A stretch of DNA of 64,000 nucleotides from an uncultured Clostridia bacterium (GTDB lineage Bacteria > Bacillota > Clostridia > Christensenellales > QALW01). The translations under genes were made by a program, and so were the position numbers. The notes beneath the pieces were generated by a model that searched no databases, was not told the DNA's origin, and saw nothing but the letters and a program-made list of their open reading frames with translations. Positions within the stretch are counted from its first letter, which is position 1. Each line of letters begins with the position of its first letter. The DNA lies in assembly GCA_934434555.1 (NCBI GenBank), contig CAKRZX010000006.1, forward strand, positions 48,053-112,052, read 5' to 3'. Positions 51,492 through 60,663 of this stretch are shown here, in pieces.

Positions 51492-52772
51492 TCAGAGAAA
51501 CTTATCTAATTCCGCTTCGACGTTTTTGCGGTGTTTGAATTTTGGATTCCTGATTATTTTTCCGCGCGCGATAACGGTTGTAACATGCCTGAGCGCACAT
51601 AAATCTTCAAGAGGATTTTTAAGCGTTACGATTAAATCAGCCGCTTTCCCCTTTTCAACCGAGCCTGTTTCATCACCTATACCCGCCATTTCGGCACTTC
51701 GCTTTGTGGCGGTGTACAGTGCAAATGAGTTTGAAACACCCACGTATTTTGCAAAATAGTACAGTTCACGCCAAAAATCGTACTGGGTTATCCACGGGCA
51801 GCCCACGTCGTTGCCGAGCACTACCGGAATTCCGTTTTCAAGAGCGGCTTTTGAACAGGAAATTATGCCCTCGAAAACAACGTTTCCGTTATACTGCTCA
51901 ACCTCGGTGGCATTGTTAATTGAGCGGTCAAACAGCGCATACGGAAGAGCCGGCGAAAGGGTCGTGCACAAAAATGCGTTATGCTCCTTAAAAAGACGGA
52001 TAATTTCTTCATCGGGCTTTGCACCGTGCTCTATCGAATCAACACCGTTTTCAAGCGCTGCGCGAACGCCCTCGGGCGATTCAACGTGAGCCGCAACCTT
52101 ATACCCCATTCCGTGGGCTTTGTCGCACACTGATTTTACCATTTCAGGCGGCATTTTAAGTTCACCGGGGACGCCTTTTTCTTTTGCGTCCATAACGCCG
52201 CCGGTAATCATAAGTTTTATTATGTCGACGTTTTCATCTTTGCATTTTTCAAGGTGAGCAAGGGCTTCATTAATATTATGCGCCGCTATTGCAACCGAAC
52301 CCGCCATATGACCGCCGGGCACGGAAATACCCTCGTTCGCCGCTAAAATTCTCGGACCGATTTTTTCTCCGTTATTGATTTCGTTGCGTAAGCGGGTGTC
52401 AAAATTACCTAAGCCTCCGACGGTGCGGATTGTGGTGACGCCGCTCATAAGCTCATCGTAAGCAAAGCCGCAAACCATTTTATACGCTATCGCGCGTGTC
52501 AAAGACGAACCCATTATCGTTTTTACAAGTTTTTCATTGTCCCGCTGCTTCTTTTGAGGCTTGCCGCTTCCCGCAAGATGTACGTGCATATTTATAAGCC
52601 CGGGCATTACGTACTGACCGTCAAGGTCAAATTTTTCGCAGTCTTCCCCCACTTCATTCTGCGGGATTATATCTGCGATTTTATCGTTTTCGATAAGTAT
52701 TGCAAGTCCGCCTTCGGGCTGCATATTTTCAAATCCGTTAAGAAGTATTCCGTTTACAAGTGCTGTTTTCAT
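51492..52772 (-). CDS. Amidohydrolase-family metal-dependent hydrolase
   Basis: 426 residues. PGLINMHVHLAGSG holds the HxH metal site at the end of strand 1. A Lys in the DIIKLMITGGVMDA segment is the probable carboxylated bridging ligand; VAAHVESPEGVRAALENGVD and SIEHGAKPD give the two later His, and VVLGNDVGCPW a late Asp. KGKAADLIVTLKNPLEDL closes the composite beta domain. The layout is that of imidazolonepropionase/prolidase-like (Xaa-Pro or cyclic amide) amidohydrolases. Substrate unknown. It starts 9 bases after yitT behind TAGGAGGG, so the two genes form an operon. Confidence 0.85.
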   Translation of the reverse strand: MKTALVNGILLNGFENMQPEGGLAILIENDKIADIIPQNEVGEDCEKFDLDGQYVMPGLINMHVHLAGSGKPQKKQRDNEKLVKTIMGSSLTRAIAYKMVCGFAYDELMSGVTTIRTVGGLGNFDTRLRNEINNGEKIGPRILAANEGISVPGGHMAGSVAIAAHNINEALAHLEKCKDENVDIIKLMITGGVMDAKEKGVPGELKMPPEMVKSVCDKAHGMGYKVAAHVESPEGVRAALENGVDSIEHGAKPDEEIIRLFKEHNAFLCTTLSPALPYALFDRSINNATEVEQYNGNVVFEGIISCSKAALENGIPVVLGNDVGCPWITQYDFWRELYYFAKYVGVSNSFALYTATKRSAEMAGIGDETGSVEKGKAADLIVTLKNPLEDLCALRHVTTVIARGKIIRNPKFKHRKNVEAELDKFL

Positions 52773-52780
52773 ATACCCTC

Positions 52781-53635
52781 CTAAATTGACCTGAAACCTC
52801 TGCCTATTATCTCGCTTGTTGAATTAACAATTACAAATGCGTGCGGGTCCACGGTGCGTATATATCTTTTAAGTCTTACGGCTTCAATACGTTTGCACAG
52901 CGTTACAATCATCTTTTTGTCGGTATGGGTGTATTCCCCTACTGCGTCAACGCTTGTTGCCGAATGGTGCATTGTATTTATAATATAGTCGACAATCTTT
53001 TCGGGTTTGTCGGTTACAATGGTGAAACTTTTGCATTCGTTGAAACTTTCAATAACGTTATCCACAAGGAACGCCTTTATAAACAAACCTAATAGCGAAA
53101 ACAGTCCCGTTGCAAGGTTGTAGACGAAGAATGAAGAACCCGCCACAATAAGGTCAACCGCAAGCAGCGCCTTGCCCACGTCAAGCGACGTGAATTTTTT
53201 CAGTATAAGCGCGGTTATATCCGTTCCGCCGCCGGACGCCTGGCGGTTAAAGAGAATCGCCGAGCCTATCGCAGCAAGAAGAACACCGTAAATCAACTCC
53301 AAAAAAGGCTGATTGGTAAGCGGCGACGCCAGCGGAATAAATTTTTCCAACAGAAAAGTTATGAGCGACAAAAGCAGACTGCAATAGACCGTCTTTATTC
53401 CCGTTTCCCTGCCGAGAAAAATAAAGCCGATAATAAGCATTATGATATTAAGTATTGGTATTAACTGACCGGGCGTAAGATACGGTTGCACGTGCCCTAA
53501 AATCGTTGCAATACCGCTTATTCCGCCGGTTGCAAAGCCGTTGGGAATTTTGAAAAAGTAAATACCAACAGCCATTATCAAAGTGCCCAGCGACATAATA
53601 AGAACATCTTTAAGCTTTTCTTTCAAGCGTGTCAT
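52781..53635 (-). CDS. YitT-family membrane protein (DUF161-DUF2179)
   Basis: 284 residues. Five or so membrane helices occupy residues 10-190: LIMSLGTLIMAVGIYFF, a glycine-rich NGFATGGISGIATILG loop, IPILNIIMLIIGFIFLG, LELIYGVLLAAIGSAILFNR and others. ASGGGTDITALILKK is the family signature. The cytoplasmic C-terminal DUF2179 domain (about 200-284; FTIVTDKPEKIVDYIINTMH and VTLCKRIEAVRLKRYIRTVD) may bind a small ligand. YitT proteins are common in Firmicutes, but their transport function is unproven. First gene of a two-gene operon with the amidohydrolase. Confidence 0.92.
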   Translation of the reverse strand: MTRLKEKLKDVLIMSLGTLIMAVGIYFFKIPNGFATGGISGIATILGHVQPYLTPGQLIPILNIIMLIIGFIFLGRETGIKTVYCSLLLSLITFLLEKFIPLASPLTNQPFLELIYGVLLAAIGSAILFNRQASGGGTDITALILKKFTSLDVGKALLAVDLIVAGSSFFVYNLATGLFSLLGLFIKAFLVDNVIESFNECKSFTIVTDKPEKIVDYIINTMHHSATSVDAVGEYTHTDKKMIVTLCKRIEAVRLKRYIRTVDPHAFVIVNSTSEIIGRGFRSI

Positions 53636-53679
53636 CTCCTTTACGGATTATTCTATCATAAACGCCGCAATTCATCAAC

Positions 53680-53709
53680 AAAAAAAGTTCGTCTTTTTTC
53701 AAGACGAAC
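53680..53709 (-). terminator. Terminator of the SASP gene
   Basis: On the minus strand GTTCGTCTT (53701-53709) pairs with AAGACGAAC (53687-53695) around GAAAA, followed by seven T (53680-53686). Confidence 0.88.
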
Positions 53710-53718
53710 CTTTTATTT

Positions 53719-53874
53719 TTACTTAAAGTGCCTGTCAGCAATCTCAATCGCTTTTGTGACCATATGACCGCAGTCACGGGACGAAACATTGCCCCAGCCT
53801 GAATTTTTGACTGTATCATAAACGCCCAGTTCTTTGGCGATTTCGTGCTTTAAGCCTTCCGACATTTTTGCCAT
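53719..53874 (-). CDS. Small acid-soluble spore protein, alpha/beta type
   Basis: A 51-residue frame. MAKMSEGLKHEIAKELGVYD is the first helix and ends with the ELGV turn; WGNVSSRDCGHMVTKAIEIA is the second helix with the conserved Gly-Arg region. Alpha/beta SASPs coat forespore DNA and protect it from UV and heat until germination proteases degrade them. It belongs to the short clostridial group with a lone Cys. CGGAGAT precedes the start codon by nine bases, and a terminator follows the stop. It is a separate transcription unit between the histidine kinase and YitT genes. A sigma-G promoter would be expected in the stretch upstream (53875-53930), but none is clear. Confidence 0.85.
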   Translation of the reverse strand: MAKMSEGLKHEIAKELGVYDTVKNSGWGNVSSRDCGHMVTKAIEIADRHFK

Positions 53875-53898
53875 AAACTTAATCTCCGTAATAATTTT

Positions 53899-55392
53899 TT
53901 ATAAGTGATTTTCATCACTTACGCTATTATTATCCGTAAGTCGAAGCATTTTATTAGCGGAAGTTTCAGGTAATTTTAATTCAAACCAAAAATCCGAACC
54001 TTTGCCGATTGTGCTTTCTATTCCGAAATCGGCATTGTGTGCAATGAGAATCGATTTTACAATTGAAAGACCGAGTCCCGTTCCCACGGTTGAGCGGATA
54101 TGCGTTTTCGCACGATAATACCTGTCCCAGATGTTGGCAAGTTCGTCCTGAGGAATTCCCTTGCCGGTGTCGATAACCTCAATTCGCGCGCACTCAAATT
54201 TCTTTGTTATGAGCACTTTTACTTTCTTGTCTTCGCCCGTATAGTTTACGGCATTGCTTAAAAGATTGTAAATTACCTGTTCAATACGCTCTTCATCGCC
54301 GAGAACGTAAACGTCGCCGGGAGTTTCAAGGTTAAAGGAATACCCCTGCTCACGCATAACCGAAAAGCGTTCAAGAATTTTTGTTACCGTTTCGCTTATG
54401 TTAAACGCGCGCATTTCAAACTTTTTGTTGCCGCCCTCAATTTTTGAAAGTTCAAGAATATCGTTTACGAGTTTTGACAGCCTGTCCGTTTCGTCAATGA
54501 TAATTTTAAGCGCCTTTTCGCGTTTCTCCTTGTTGTCGCCGGCAATGTCAAGAATCATTTCGGCGTACATTTTTATCATTGTAAGCGGCGTGCGCAAATC
54601 GTGTGAAACGTTTGCCATAAGTTCGCGCCGCAGACTTGACGCTTTTGTAAGTTCCTTTGACGCATAGTCAAGCGCCTTTGAAAGTTCGTCAATTTCGCCG
54701 AACGCGCCTTCAACTTCAAACTTAACGTCCGTATTTCCCAAGGCAAGTTCTCTTGCTCCGGCGGTGAGTTTCTCAACGGGACGCGAGAATTTACGTGCAA
54801 TAAGATACGAAAACAGTATTGCGAACAAAAACGAAATCACCGAAATAATTATAAACTGCCGTTGGAGCACGAGAATAACCGAATTAATCGGTTCAAGTTG
54901 GGAAATAACGTAGATGTATACCCCACCCTCAATGGAACCTTCGGATGTATAAGCTGCATACAGGAAAATACTCTTATCCGAACCGTCGCTTTCAAAGCGC
55001 TTATAAAACTCGTGACTGTCGCTGTTGTCAACAATGTTGCGGACATCGCATAAAATATTGACATATCGGTTGAGTTTGTCAACGCGGCTGTCACCTATTT
55101 CACCCATTATGTCGTTGGCTGATTTAATACCGCCGTTTTTGTCGGTTATAATTATAAAAATGTTATTTTGATACGCCTTTTCACGAATAACTTCATCGGT
55201 AAGCGTACCTTCGTTATACATTTTAACAAGTTGTTTAGCGCCGTTAAGCGTCTGACGAGCCATTGCTCCGGTATAATAGTATTGCAGGAATACTACCTGC
55301 AAAAGCCATATAAGCAAAAGCAGATATACGGCAAAAACGCAGAAGTATTCCCACATTTTAAGTTTGACGCCAAACTTATTTCTCAGTTTCAA
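53899..55392 (-). CDS. Sensor histidine kinase (HAMP, PhoR/ResE-like)
   Basis: 497 residues. Membrane helix 1 is at about 14-36, the extracytoplasmic sensor domain at 37-178, helix 2 at 179-199 and HAMP at about 200-252. The phosphoacceptor H264 lies in LMANVSHDLRTPLTMIKMYA. The N box is EQVIYNLLSNAVNY, and the G boxes are VIDTGKGIPQDE and GTGLGLSIVKSIL. The sensor domain (ITDKNGGIKSANDIMG) looks like a compact PAS/CACHE-type fold. It overlaps its response regulator gene by 17 bases, so the two are made together. The stimulus is unknown; wall stress or phosphate sensing are usual for this type. Confidence 0.93.
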   Translation of the reverse strand: MKLRNKFGVKLKMWEYFCVFAVYLLLLIWLLQVVFLQYYYTGAMARQTLNGAKQLVKMYNEGTLTDEVIREKAYQNNIFIIITDKNGGIKSANDIMGEIGDSRVDKLNRYVNILCDVRNIVDNSDSHEFYKRFESDGSDKSIFLYAAYTSEGSIEGGVYIYVISQLEPINSVILVLQRQFIIISVISFLFAILFSYLIARKFSRPVEKLTAGARELALGNTDVKFEVEGAFGEIDELSKALDYASKELTKASSLRRELMANVSHDLRTPLTMIKMYAEMILDIAGDNKEKREKALKIIIDETDRLSKLVNDILELSKIEGGNKKFEMRAFNISETVTKILERFSVMREQGYSFNLETPGDVYVLGDEERIEQVIYNLLSNAVNYTGEDKKVKVLITKKFECARIEVIDTGKGIPQDELANIWDRYYRAKTHIRSTVGTGLGLSIVKSILIAHNADFGIESTIGKGSDFWFELKLPETSANKMLRLTDNNSVSDENHL

Positions 55393-56056
55393 ATATATAA
55401 CCTACCCCTCGCACGGTGGAAATAAGGTCCCTGTAAGGCCCGATACTGTTACGGAGCATTTTTATATGGGTGTCAACGGTTCTGTCGTCGCCGAAGAACT
55501 CGTAGCCCCATACTTCCGAAAGCAGTTGATTCCTTGAAAGAGCAATGTTCTTGTTCCTGATCATAAACACAAGCAGGTCATATTCCTTGGGAGTAAGCTC
55601 AATACGCTTGCCGTCGATGTACACTTTGCGGGCAGACGTATCAATATCAATTCCCTTGATTGTTATATGCTTGTTTTCGGTTTCTTTGCCGGCGTTTTCG
55701 TGACGGGAAATTATAACGTTTACGCGCGCCATAACTTCCTTGGGCGAAAAGGGTTTTACAACGTAATCGTCAATGCCCATTTCAAAGCCGAAAAGTTTGT
55801 CATATTCCTCGCCGCGAGCCGAAAGCATAAGTACGGGAATATCTTTGATTTTCTTTATTTCCTTGCACGCGGAAAAACCATCAAGCCGAGGCATCATAAC
55901 GTCCATAATAATCAAATCAAAATCCCCGGTTTTGCATTTGTTAACCGCATCCATACCGTCAACCGCTTCCACAACGGTGTGACCCTCGAACTCCGCATAC
56001 TCTCTTAAACCCGTGCGGATATTCTCTTCATCGTCAACAATAAGTATTTTTGCCAT
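55376..56056 (-). CDS. OmpR/PhoB-family response regulator
   Basis: 226 residues. The receiver domain (1-120) has the acidic pocket VDDEEN, phosphorylation site D52 in LIIMDVMMPRLDG, the Thr/Ser switch in LMLSARGEEYDKL and Lys in YVVKPFSPKEVM. The winged helix (about 130-226) has RIELTPKEYDLLVFMIRNKN, SEVWGYEFFGDDRTVDTHI and TVRGVGYIFE. It pairs with the histidine kinase that overlaps its 3' end. The ribosome site is the unusual G-rich GACGGGGGCG. Targets are not identifiable here; the Cys-rich secreted protein upstream is transcribed in the same direction but separated by a terminator. Confidence 0.94.
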   Translation of the reverse strand: MAKILIVDDEENIRTGLREYAEFEGHTVVEAVDGMDAVNKCKTGDFDLIIMDVMMPRLDGFSACKEIKKIKDIPVLMLSARGEEYDKLFGFEMGIDDYVVKPFSPKEVMARVNVIISRHENAGKETENKHITIKGIDIDTSARKVYIDGKRIELTPKEYDLLVFMIRNKNIALSRNQLLSEVWGYEFFGDDRTVDTHIKMLRNSIGPYRDLISTVRGVGYIFETEK

Positions 56057-56193
56057 AAAAATTCGCCCCCGTCCGTTTTATTTTTACATTATGATACAGT
56101 ATTATTGTGAAATGTGAATGATATTTTCATTTATCTTATGCAAAATCTTTCACGCAATAGTATAACATATTGCGCGTCCGCCGTCAAGACGCG

Positions 56194-56226
56194 AAAAGCC
56201 CGTTGCGGGAAAAGCAACGGGCTTTT
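56194..56226 (-). terminator. Terminator of the Cys-rich repeat protein gene
   Basis: AAAAGCCCGTTGC (56194-56206) pairs perfectly with GCAACGGGCTTTT (56214-56226), a 13-bp stem. The minus-strand T-run is only four long, so termination may be partial. Confidence 0.75.
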
Positions 56227-56227
56227 G

Positions 56228-59140
56228 TTAATCAAGGAATCGAATGATGATGTAATCGCGGATTACCCTTATAAACGTGTTGAATTTGTACAGCGCCTTA
56301 CAGGCTTTACACTCTGAAACGTCATCACATTTGTGGGATTCGTGGCACTTGGCAGAGCCCAAAACATACCTGAATTCGACTTTGCCGCACGATGAGCAGT
56401 ATCTTGATTCCTTCCTCTCCCAAAATTGAGCTGCTTCTTTTTCGGTAATCCACTCCGCCCATGTGTGGCTTTTTCCGTCAGCCTTTTCGATAACCGTTCC
56501 GCAAACGTCGCAAATTTGACTGTCAACACAGGTGTGTGCCTTGCCCGGAGTGTGTTTGAGAGGCTCAATCGGCTCGGTTTTGTACGTGTTTCCGCACACT
56601 TCGCAATTACAAATTTTTTCGCCCGCCGTCACGCATGTAGAACTGATATTTGTAATCCAGACTTCGCCCTTATGACCGTATGCTTTTAATTCTTCCTGTG
56701 AAATCGTAAGTCCGCAGATTTCGCATTTTTGCTCTCTGTATCCTGACTTTATGCAGTCAGGTTCGCTGACGGTTACGAAAATTCCGGGTTTATGCCCCAT
56801 TGTGCTTACAGCTTCGGTTGCAATTGGTATGCCGCATTTTTCACAGGAAAATACTTTCTGAATTGCACCGTTACAGTGGGGGCTTGCGGTGGTTAAATAA
56901 AATTCGCTCCTGATATGCCCCGTTGCCGGAATGGTTTCCTGTTCAAGTACAGTTCCGCAGGTTTCACATTCCTGAACTTTTAAGCCGTCCGTGCAGCACG
57001 TCGGAAGTTCCTTTACCGTAAATTTGCCCGCCGTATGCCCTGTTTTGCCTATGTTTTCCGAGTGAATTACTCCGCCGCATTCAGTACAGGAAATAATCTG
57101 TTCTCCGTTTTTTGTGCACGTAGGCTGAATATTTGTTGCCGCACTGCCGGGCTTATGCTCGTGTGGGTCGATAACAACCGTATCGCCGATCAAGGCGTCA
57201 CATTCCGAACACGACTGCATTTTCAATCCGCTTTCGGTACAGGTGCTGTTCTTTATTATCCGCCAGGCACCCGGCGTATGTCCCTTTTTATCTATAACCG
57301 ATTCTTCCGTAACGGCAAAACATCTTGTGCATTTTTTGATTTTTAACCCCGATTCGGTACAGGTGGGATGTTTTGTTACGGTATAGTCGCCCGTGTCGTG
57401 TCCGAGAGCATTTATTGCTTCTTCTCTGAGCGTTGCGCCGCATTGTTTGCACGGAATGATTCTTATTCCGGGATGTGTACAGGTTGCCTGCACTTTTGTA
57501 ATTGCCGCACCGTCTGTATGTCCTTTTGCGGAGATAACCTCGGTTTTAGTGGGAAGATTGCACCTTGCGCAGTACCATACCTTTTCGCCGTCGCTGTTGC
57601 ACGATGCTTCACGGCTTACAACCGTATACTCACCGTCAAGATGACCCGGTGCACTGATTGTTTCCGATTCAACGACCCCTCCGCATTCGGTGCATTTTTT
57701 TACCCTTTCACCGTTTTCAACGCAGGTGGCGTATTTTACCGTTTCCCAGTCGCCCGCGGAATGAACGTGTTTTTCACTCCATACGGCATACAGATTCACA
57801 GTACCGTTTTTCACGGCGGTAAGTCGGCTTACTGTTCCTCCTGCTGCGTAGCCGTTCCCCGAACCGTCAAGATTTGTATTCCACCCGACAAGCGTATAGT
57901 TTTTTCTCGAAACCGAACTTTCGTCGGGCAGAGTGAAGTTTTCGGAATAACTTACGGTCTTTGATAAAATATTTCCGGACCCGTAGTTAGGATAAAAATT
58001 CACGGTATAAGAGTTTTCATTCCACACTGCGTACAGTCCGACAACGGAATTGTTGACTGCCGACAGATTAGATACCGTTTCGCCGTCGGAATATTTGGAC
58101 GAATTGCCCGCATTCTGCCAATAGGCAAAAGTTGCTCCGGGCGACGTGAATGTGTTTTGCAAAAGTTTTTGAGAAGCACCGTATCTGAACTTTTGCTCTT
58201 TGTATTCGCCGGTCATTGTACTGTCGGAATAATACCTGACAGTATAATTTATAGGCGTGTAAACGGGATAATAAGATTCTGATGAAGTAGGCGTTATTTT
58301 GCTGCCTGTTTTATACTTAACAACGGTGCCGCCCTTTGAATCTGTCCAGCCATCAAATATGTATCCTGTTTTTTCAGGTCCCGCGGGAACGGTAAAACTG
58401 CCCGTTTGCCGGGTATCCTGTTTATATTCGGTTCCGTCTTCAAAGCAGAATTTTGTTTGAAGCCATTCCATTTCAACATAAAGTCTGATTTGAACGGCGT
58501 CGGATTTGCTTAAATCAAGGTAACTCTGATTGCCCGATTCGTTTACGGTAAAGTGCGGGTCGGAGCCTGACCGTTTGTGCAAAATCTTATATTTTGCAAA
58601 TCCGTCGGCGGTTTCGTCGTAACATAAATTCCAAATTGTAGCCGTGGCTCTGTCGGTTGTAACAGACAAATCTCCGCCGCTTGTGGGCAGCGAACCGGTA
58701 TTGTCTTTAAGATATGTTTTCCCGTCGCTGAGCATAAACGTGTACAGACCGTCGGACGAATCGGTTCCGTAGTTCCGCATTGTCCACGTCAGGTCAACCA
58801 TATCAAGGGGAATTTTCTTTGCGGCTATTTTTTTTCCGAAATTATCGGTTGTTGATGTATAACGGGTGCCGAATTTGCCGTTATCCACAAGGGGATATTT
58901 CCCGTCTTTCAAAGTACTGCCGTATGATTGAAAACTGTTGTGAATAAGAATAACTCTGTTTTCCCCGCTGAATTGCGTGCGGCCGTCTTCCCAGTTGGCA
59001 AACAGTGATTCAGACCATTCATTGCCGTAAATATCTTTCGGCGCATCTGTTGCGGAACTTACGCGTCCGTTCATAAACGGCATAAGGCCAAGGGCAATGG
59101 AAATGCAAAGAATTACGGAAAGTATACTTTTGATTTTCAT
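56228..59140 (-). CDS. Secreted protein with InlB-type beta-grasp repeats and ~10 tandem CxxC repeats
   Basis: 970 residues from MKIKSILSVILCISIALGLM, eight bases after GCGAGG; a GTG three codons earlier is too close to the site. The signal peptide is cut near residue 28. Residues 30-235 form an unrecognised beta-rich domain (SESLFANWEDGRTQF, VILIHNSFQSYGST). Residues 240-455 contain three Listeria-Bacteroides (InlB B-repeat) units ending YAVWNEN, YAVWSEK or similar. From about 458 to 900 there are ten repeats of about 43 residues with the pattern ATC-x-x-x-G-x-K-x-x-x-C-x-x-C-G ... GH, for example PTCTESGLKIKKCTRC. A C-terminal Cys cluster follows (YCSSCGK, then CDDVSECKACKALYKF). The repeats should bind zinc or form disulfides. 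No wall-anchor motif is seen. Likely an extended surface or matrix protein; function unknown. Confidence 0.78.
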   Translation of the reverse strand: MKIKSILSVILCISIALGLMPFMNGRVSSATDAPKDIYGNEWSESLFANWEDGRTQFSGENRVILIHNSFQSYGSTLKDGKYPLVDNGKFGTRYTSTTDNFGKKIAAKKIPLDMVDLTWTMRNYGTDSSDGLYTFMLSDGKTYLKDNTGSLPTSGGDLSVTTDRATATIWNLCYDETADGFAKYKILHKRSGSDPHFTVNESGNQSYLDLSKSDAVQIRLYVEMEWLQTKFCFEDGTEYKQDTRQTGSFTVPAGPEKTGYIFDGWTDSKGGTVVKYKTGSKITPTSSESYYPVYTPINYTVRYYSDSTMTGEYKEQKFRYGASQKLLQNTFTSPGATFAYWQNAGNSSKYSDGETVSNLSAVNNSVVGLYAVWNENSYTVNFYPNYGSGNILSKTVSYSENFTLPDESSVSRKNYTLVGWNTNLDGSGNGYAAGGTVSRLTAVKNGTVNLYAVWSEKHVHSAGDWETVKYATCVENGERVKKCTECGGVVESETISAPGHLDGEYTVVSREASCNSDGEKVWYCARCNLPTKTEVISAKGHTDGAAITKVQATCTHPGIRIIPCKQCGATLREEAINALGHDTGDYTVTKHPTCTESGLKIKKCTRCFAVTEESVIDKKGHTPGAWRIIKNSTCTESGLKMQSCSECDALIGDTVVIDPHEHKPGSAATNIQPTCTKNGEQIISCTECGGVIHSENIGKTGHTAGKFTVKELPTCCTDGLKVQECETCGTVLEQETIPATGHIRSEFYLTTASPHCNGAIQKVFSCEKCGIPIATEAVSTMGHKPGIFVTVSEPDCIKSGYREQKCEICGLTISQEELKAYGHKGEVWITNISSTCVTAGEKICNCEVCGNTYKTEPIEPLKHTPGKAHTCVDSQICDVCGTVIEKADGKSHTWAEWITEKEAAQFWERKESRYCSSCGKVEFRYVLGSAKCHESHKCDDVSECKACKALYKFNTFIRVIRDYIIIRFLD

Positions 59141-59257
59141 TTGACACACCTCGCAAATTTACTCATTTATATTTTATAATATTACTTGATTTTTGTAAAC
59201 GTGATTTTTACAAATAAACGATTATTCATTTACGTAAATGCTCAACAAGAATGTTTA

Positions 59258-59286
59258 TTGACCGTTTTACGATAATGTTATATAAT
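59258..59286 (+). promoter_or_regulatory. Promoter of rlmD
   Basis: TTGACC (59258-59263), 17-base spacer, TATAAT (59281-59286). This excludes the in-frame start at 59251 and supports ATG 59314. The rest of 59141-59257 is AT-rich, with a TTTACGTAAA dyad at 59229-59238 and nothing else recognisable. Confidence 0.75.
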
Positions 59287-59313
59287 ATCAGTACAATTTT
59301 TGCGGAGAAATCA

Positions 59314-60663
59314 ATGAAGAAAAACGAAAAAGTAATTATAAAAATCACAGATCTGAACAGCGACGGCGCAGGCGTTGGAAGAAATGACGGCGTTGTTGTG
59401 TTTGTTCCCTATGCCCTGCCCGACGAAACGGTTGAAGCGCTTATAATTAAGGTTGCCAAAAACTATTGCGTGGGCAAACTTTTAAGGGTTATTGAAAAAT
59501 CGGAATCCCGAACAGAGCCGAAGTGCCCTTATTTTTACCGTTGCGGCGGGTGCGATTTTCAGCATATGGAATATTCTGCGCAGTTGGAGCAAAAATGCGC
59601 GTCAGCAATAAAGAACATCTCTAAAATTTCGGGACAGAATCTTAAAATCGAAAAAATCATCGGTGCGGAAAAAATATGGAATTACCGCACGAAAGCGCAG
59701 TTTCCCGTTGGAAAAGACAAAAACGGAAGCACCGTTGCGGGATTCTTTTCGCCCAAAAGCCACAATATTGTACCAATAGAAAACTGTATGCTGCAAAGCG
59801 AAAAGTGCAATTCTGCACTTTCGGCAGTACTTGACGCTGTAAAAGAAACAAACCTCAGTGTATACGACGAAAAAACACACAAAGGTATTTTGCGGCACAT
59901 AGTAAGCCGCAGTTCGGAATCGGGACTTATGCTTATTGTTGTTACGAACACAAAAAAGCGATTGCCCGAAAACTTTGTTTCGGCGGTTAAAAAGAATCTG
60001 CCCGAAATGACTTCCTTTGTGCAGAATATTAACTGTTCGGCGGGCAATATCATTCTCGGCAGCGAAAATATTTTTATTTGGGGAGATAGCTTTCTTCCCG
60101 ATGAAATGTGCGGAATAAAGTTCAACCTCCGCCCTCTTGCCTTTTTGCAGGTCAATCCTTTTCAGGCGGAAAAACTGTATAATACCGCAGTTGAAAAAGC
60201 AAATCTGACGGGCAACGAAACCGTTTTTGACGCATATTGCGGAATCGGTGTTATGAGCCTTATGCTTGCAAAGAAGGCAAAACAGCTTATCGGCGTGGAG
60301 ATTATCCCCGAAGCAATAGAATCGGCAAAAGAATCCGCTGAACTTAACGGAATAAACAATACCGAATTCATTGCCGGTAAGTGCGAAGATGTACTGCCCG
60401 AACTTATTAAAAACGGCAAAAAACCCGATGTGCTTGTAGTTGACCCGCCCCGCGCCGGCTGCGAGGACTCACTGCTTAACGCGGTCGCAGATGCGGATAT
60501 CAAGCGCATAGTGTATGTTTCGTGCAATCCCGCCACCCTTGCCCGCGACATTGCGGTGCTTGTTTTGCGCGGATATTCCTGCTCGGACATAACATTTGTT
60601 GATATGTTCGGCCATACAAAACATGTGGAGACGGTATGTTTGCTGTCAAGAAAAGATAAATAA
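59314..60663 (+). CDS. rlmD: 23S rRNA (uracil-C5)-methyltransferase, RlmD/RumA family
   Basis: 449 residues from MKKNEKVIIKITDLNSDGAG, with CGGAGA nine bases upstream. An N-terminal TRAM domain (1-55) is followed by the iron-sulfur cysteines (CPYFYRCGGCDFQHM plus a later Cys in ENCMLQ), then a Rossmann methyltransferase fold with FDAYCGIGVMSLMLAKKA, VVDPPRAGCEDSLL and the catalytic Cys in YVSCNPATLARDIAVL. It methylates a 23S rRNA uracil with S-adenosylmethionine. The end, FVDMFGHTKHVETVCLLSRK, is the usual family C terminus. The codons for HVETV contain the 14-base core that recurs at 63700. This gene end is a known integration site for mobile elements in Firmicutes. Confidence 0.93.
   Translation: MKKNEKVIIKITDLNSDGAGVGRNDGVVVFVPYALPDETVEALIIKVAKNYCVGKLLRVIEKSESRTEPKCPYFYRCGGCDFQHMEYSAQLEQKCASAIKNISKISGQNLKIEKIIGAEKIWNYRTKAQFPVGKDKNGSTVAGFFSPKSHNIVPIENCMLQSEKCNSALSAVLDAVKETNLSVYDEKTHKGILRHIVSRSSESGLMLIVVTNTKKRLPENFVSAVKKNLPEMTSFVQNINCSAGNIILGSENIFIWGDSFLPDEMCGIKFNLRPLAFLQVNPFQAEKLYNTAVEKANLTGNETVFDAYCGIGVMSLMLAKKAKQLIGVEIIPEAIESAKESAELNGINNTEFIAGKCEDVLPELIKNGKKPDVLVVDPPRAGCEDSLLNAVADADIKRIVYVSCNPATLARDIAVLVLRGYSCSDITFVDMFGHTKHVETVCLLSRKDK
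60622..60635 (+). repeat. Left att-like core (direct repeat copy 1)
   Basis: CATGTGGAGACGGT inside the last codons of rlmD. An identical 14-base copy in the same orientation lies at 63700-63713, 3078 bases away. The two are also in the same codon phase, both reading HVETV. Confidence 0.8.

Noticed and set aside
53610..53819. 69-residue minus-strand frame overlapping the SASP gene
   Set aside because: It runs through the SASP terminator and the yitT start in another frame, has no ribosome site, and the SASP frame is clearly the coding one.
53903..53920. AAGTGAT/ATCACTT hairpin at the end of the histidine kinase gene as a terminator
   Set aside because: No T-run follows on either strand and the stem is AT-rich; it may be chance or part of the SASP leader.
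56400..57770. Regular repeats as a possible CRISPR array
   Set aside because: The spacing follows 43-codon protein repeats with varying DNA, inside a long open frame with signal peptide; no identical direct repeats with unique spacers were seen here or elsewhere in the window.
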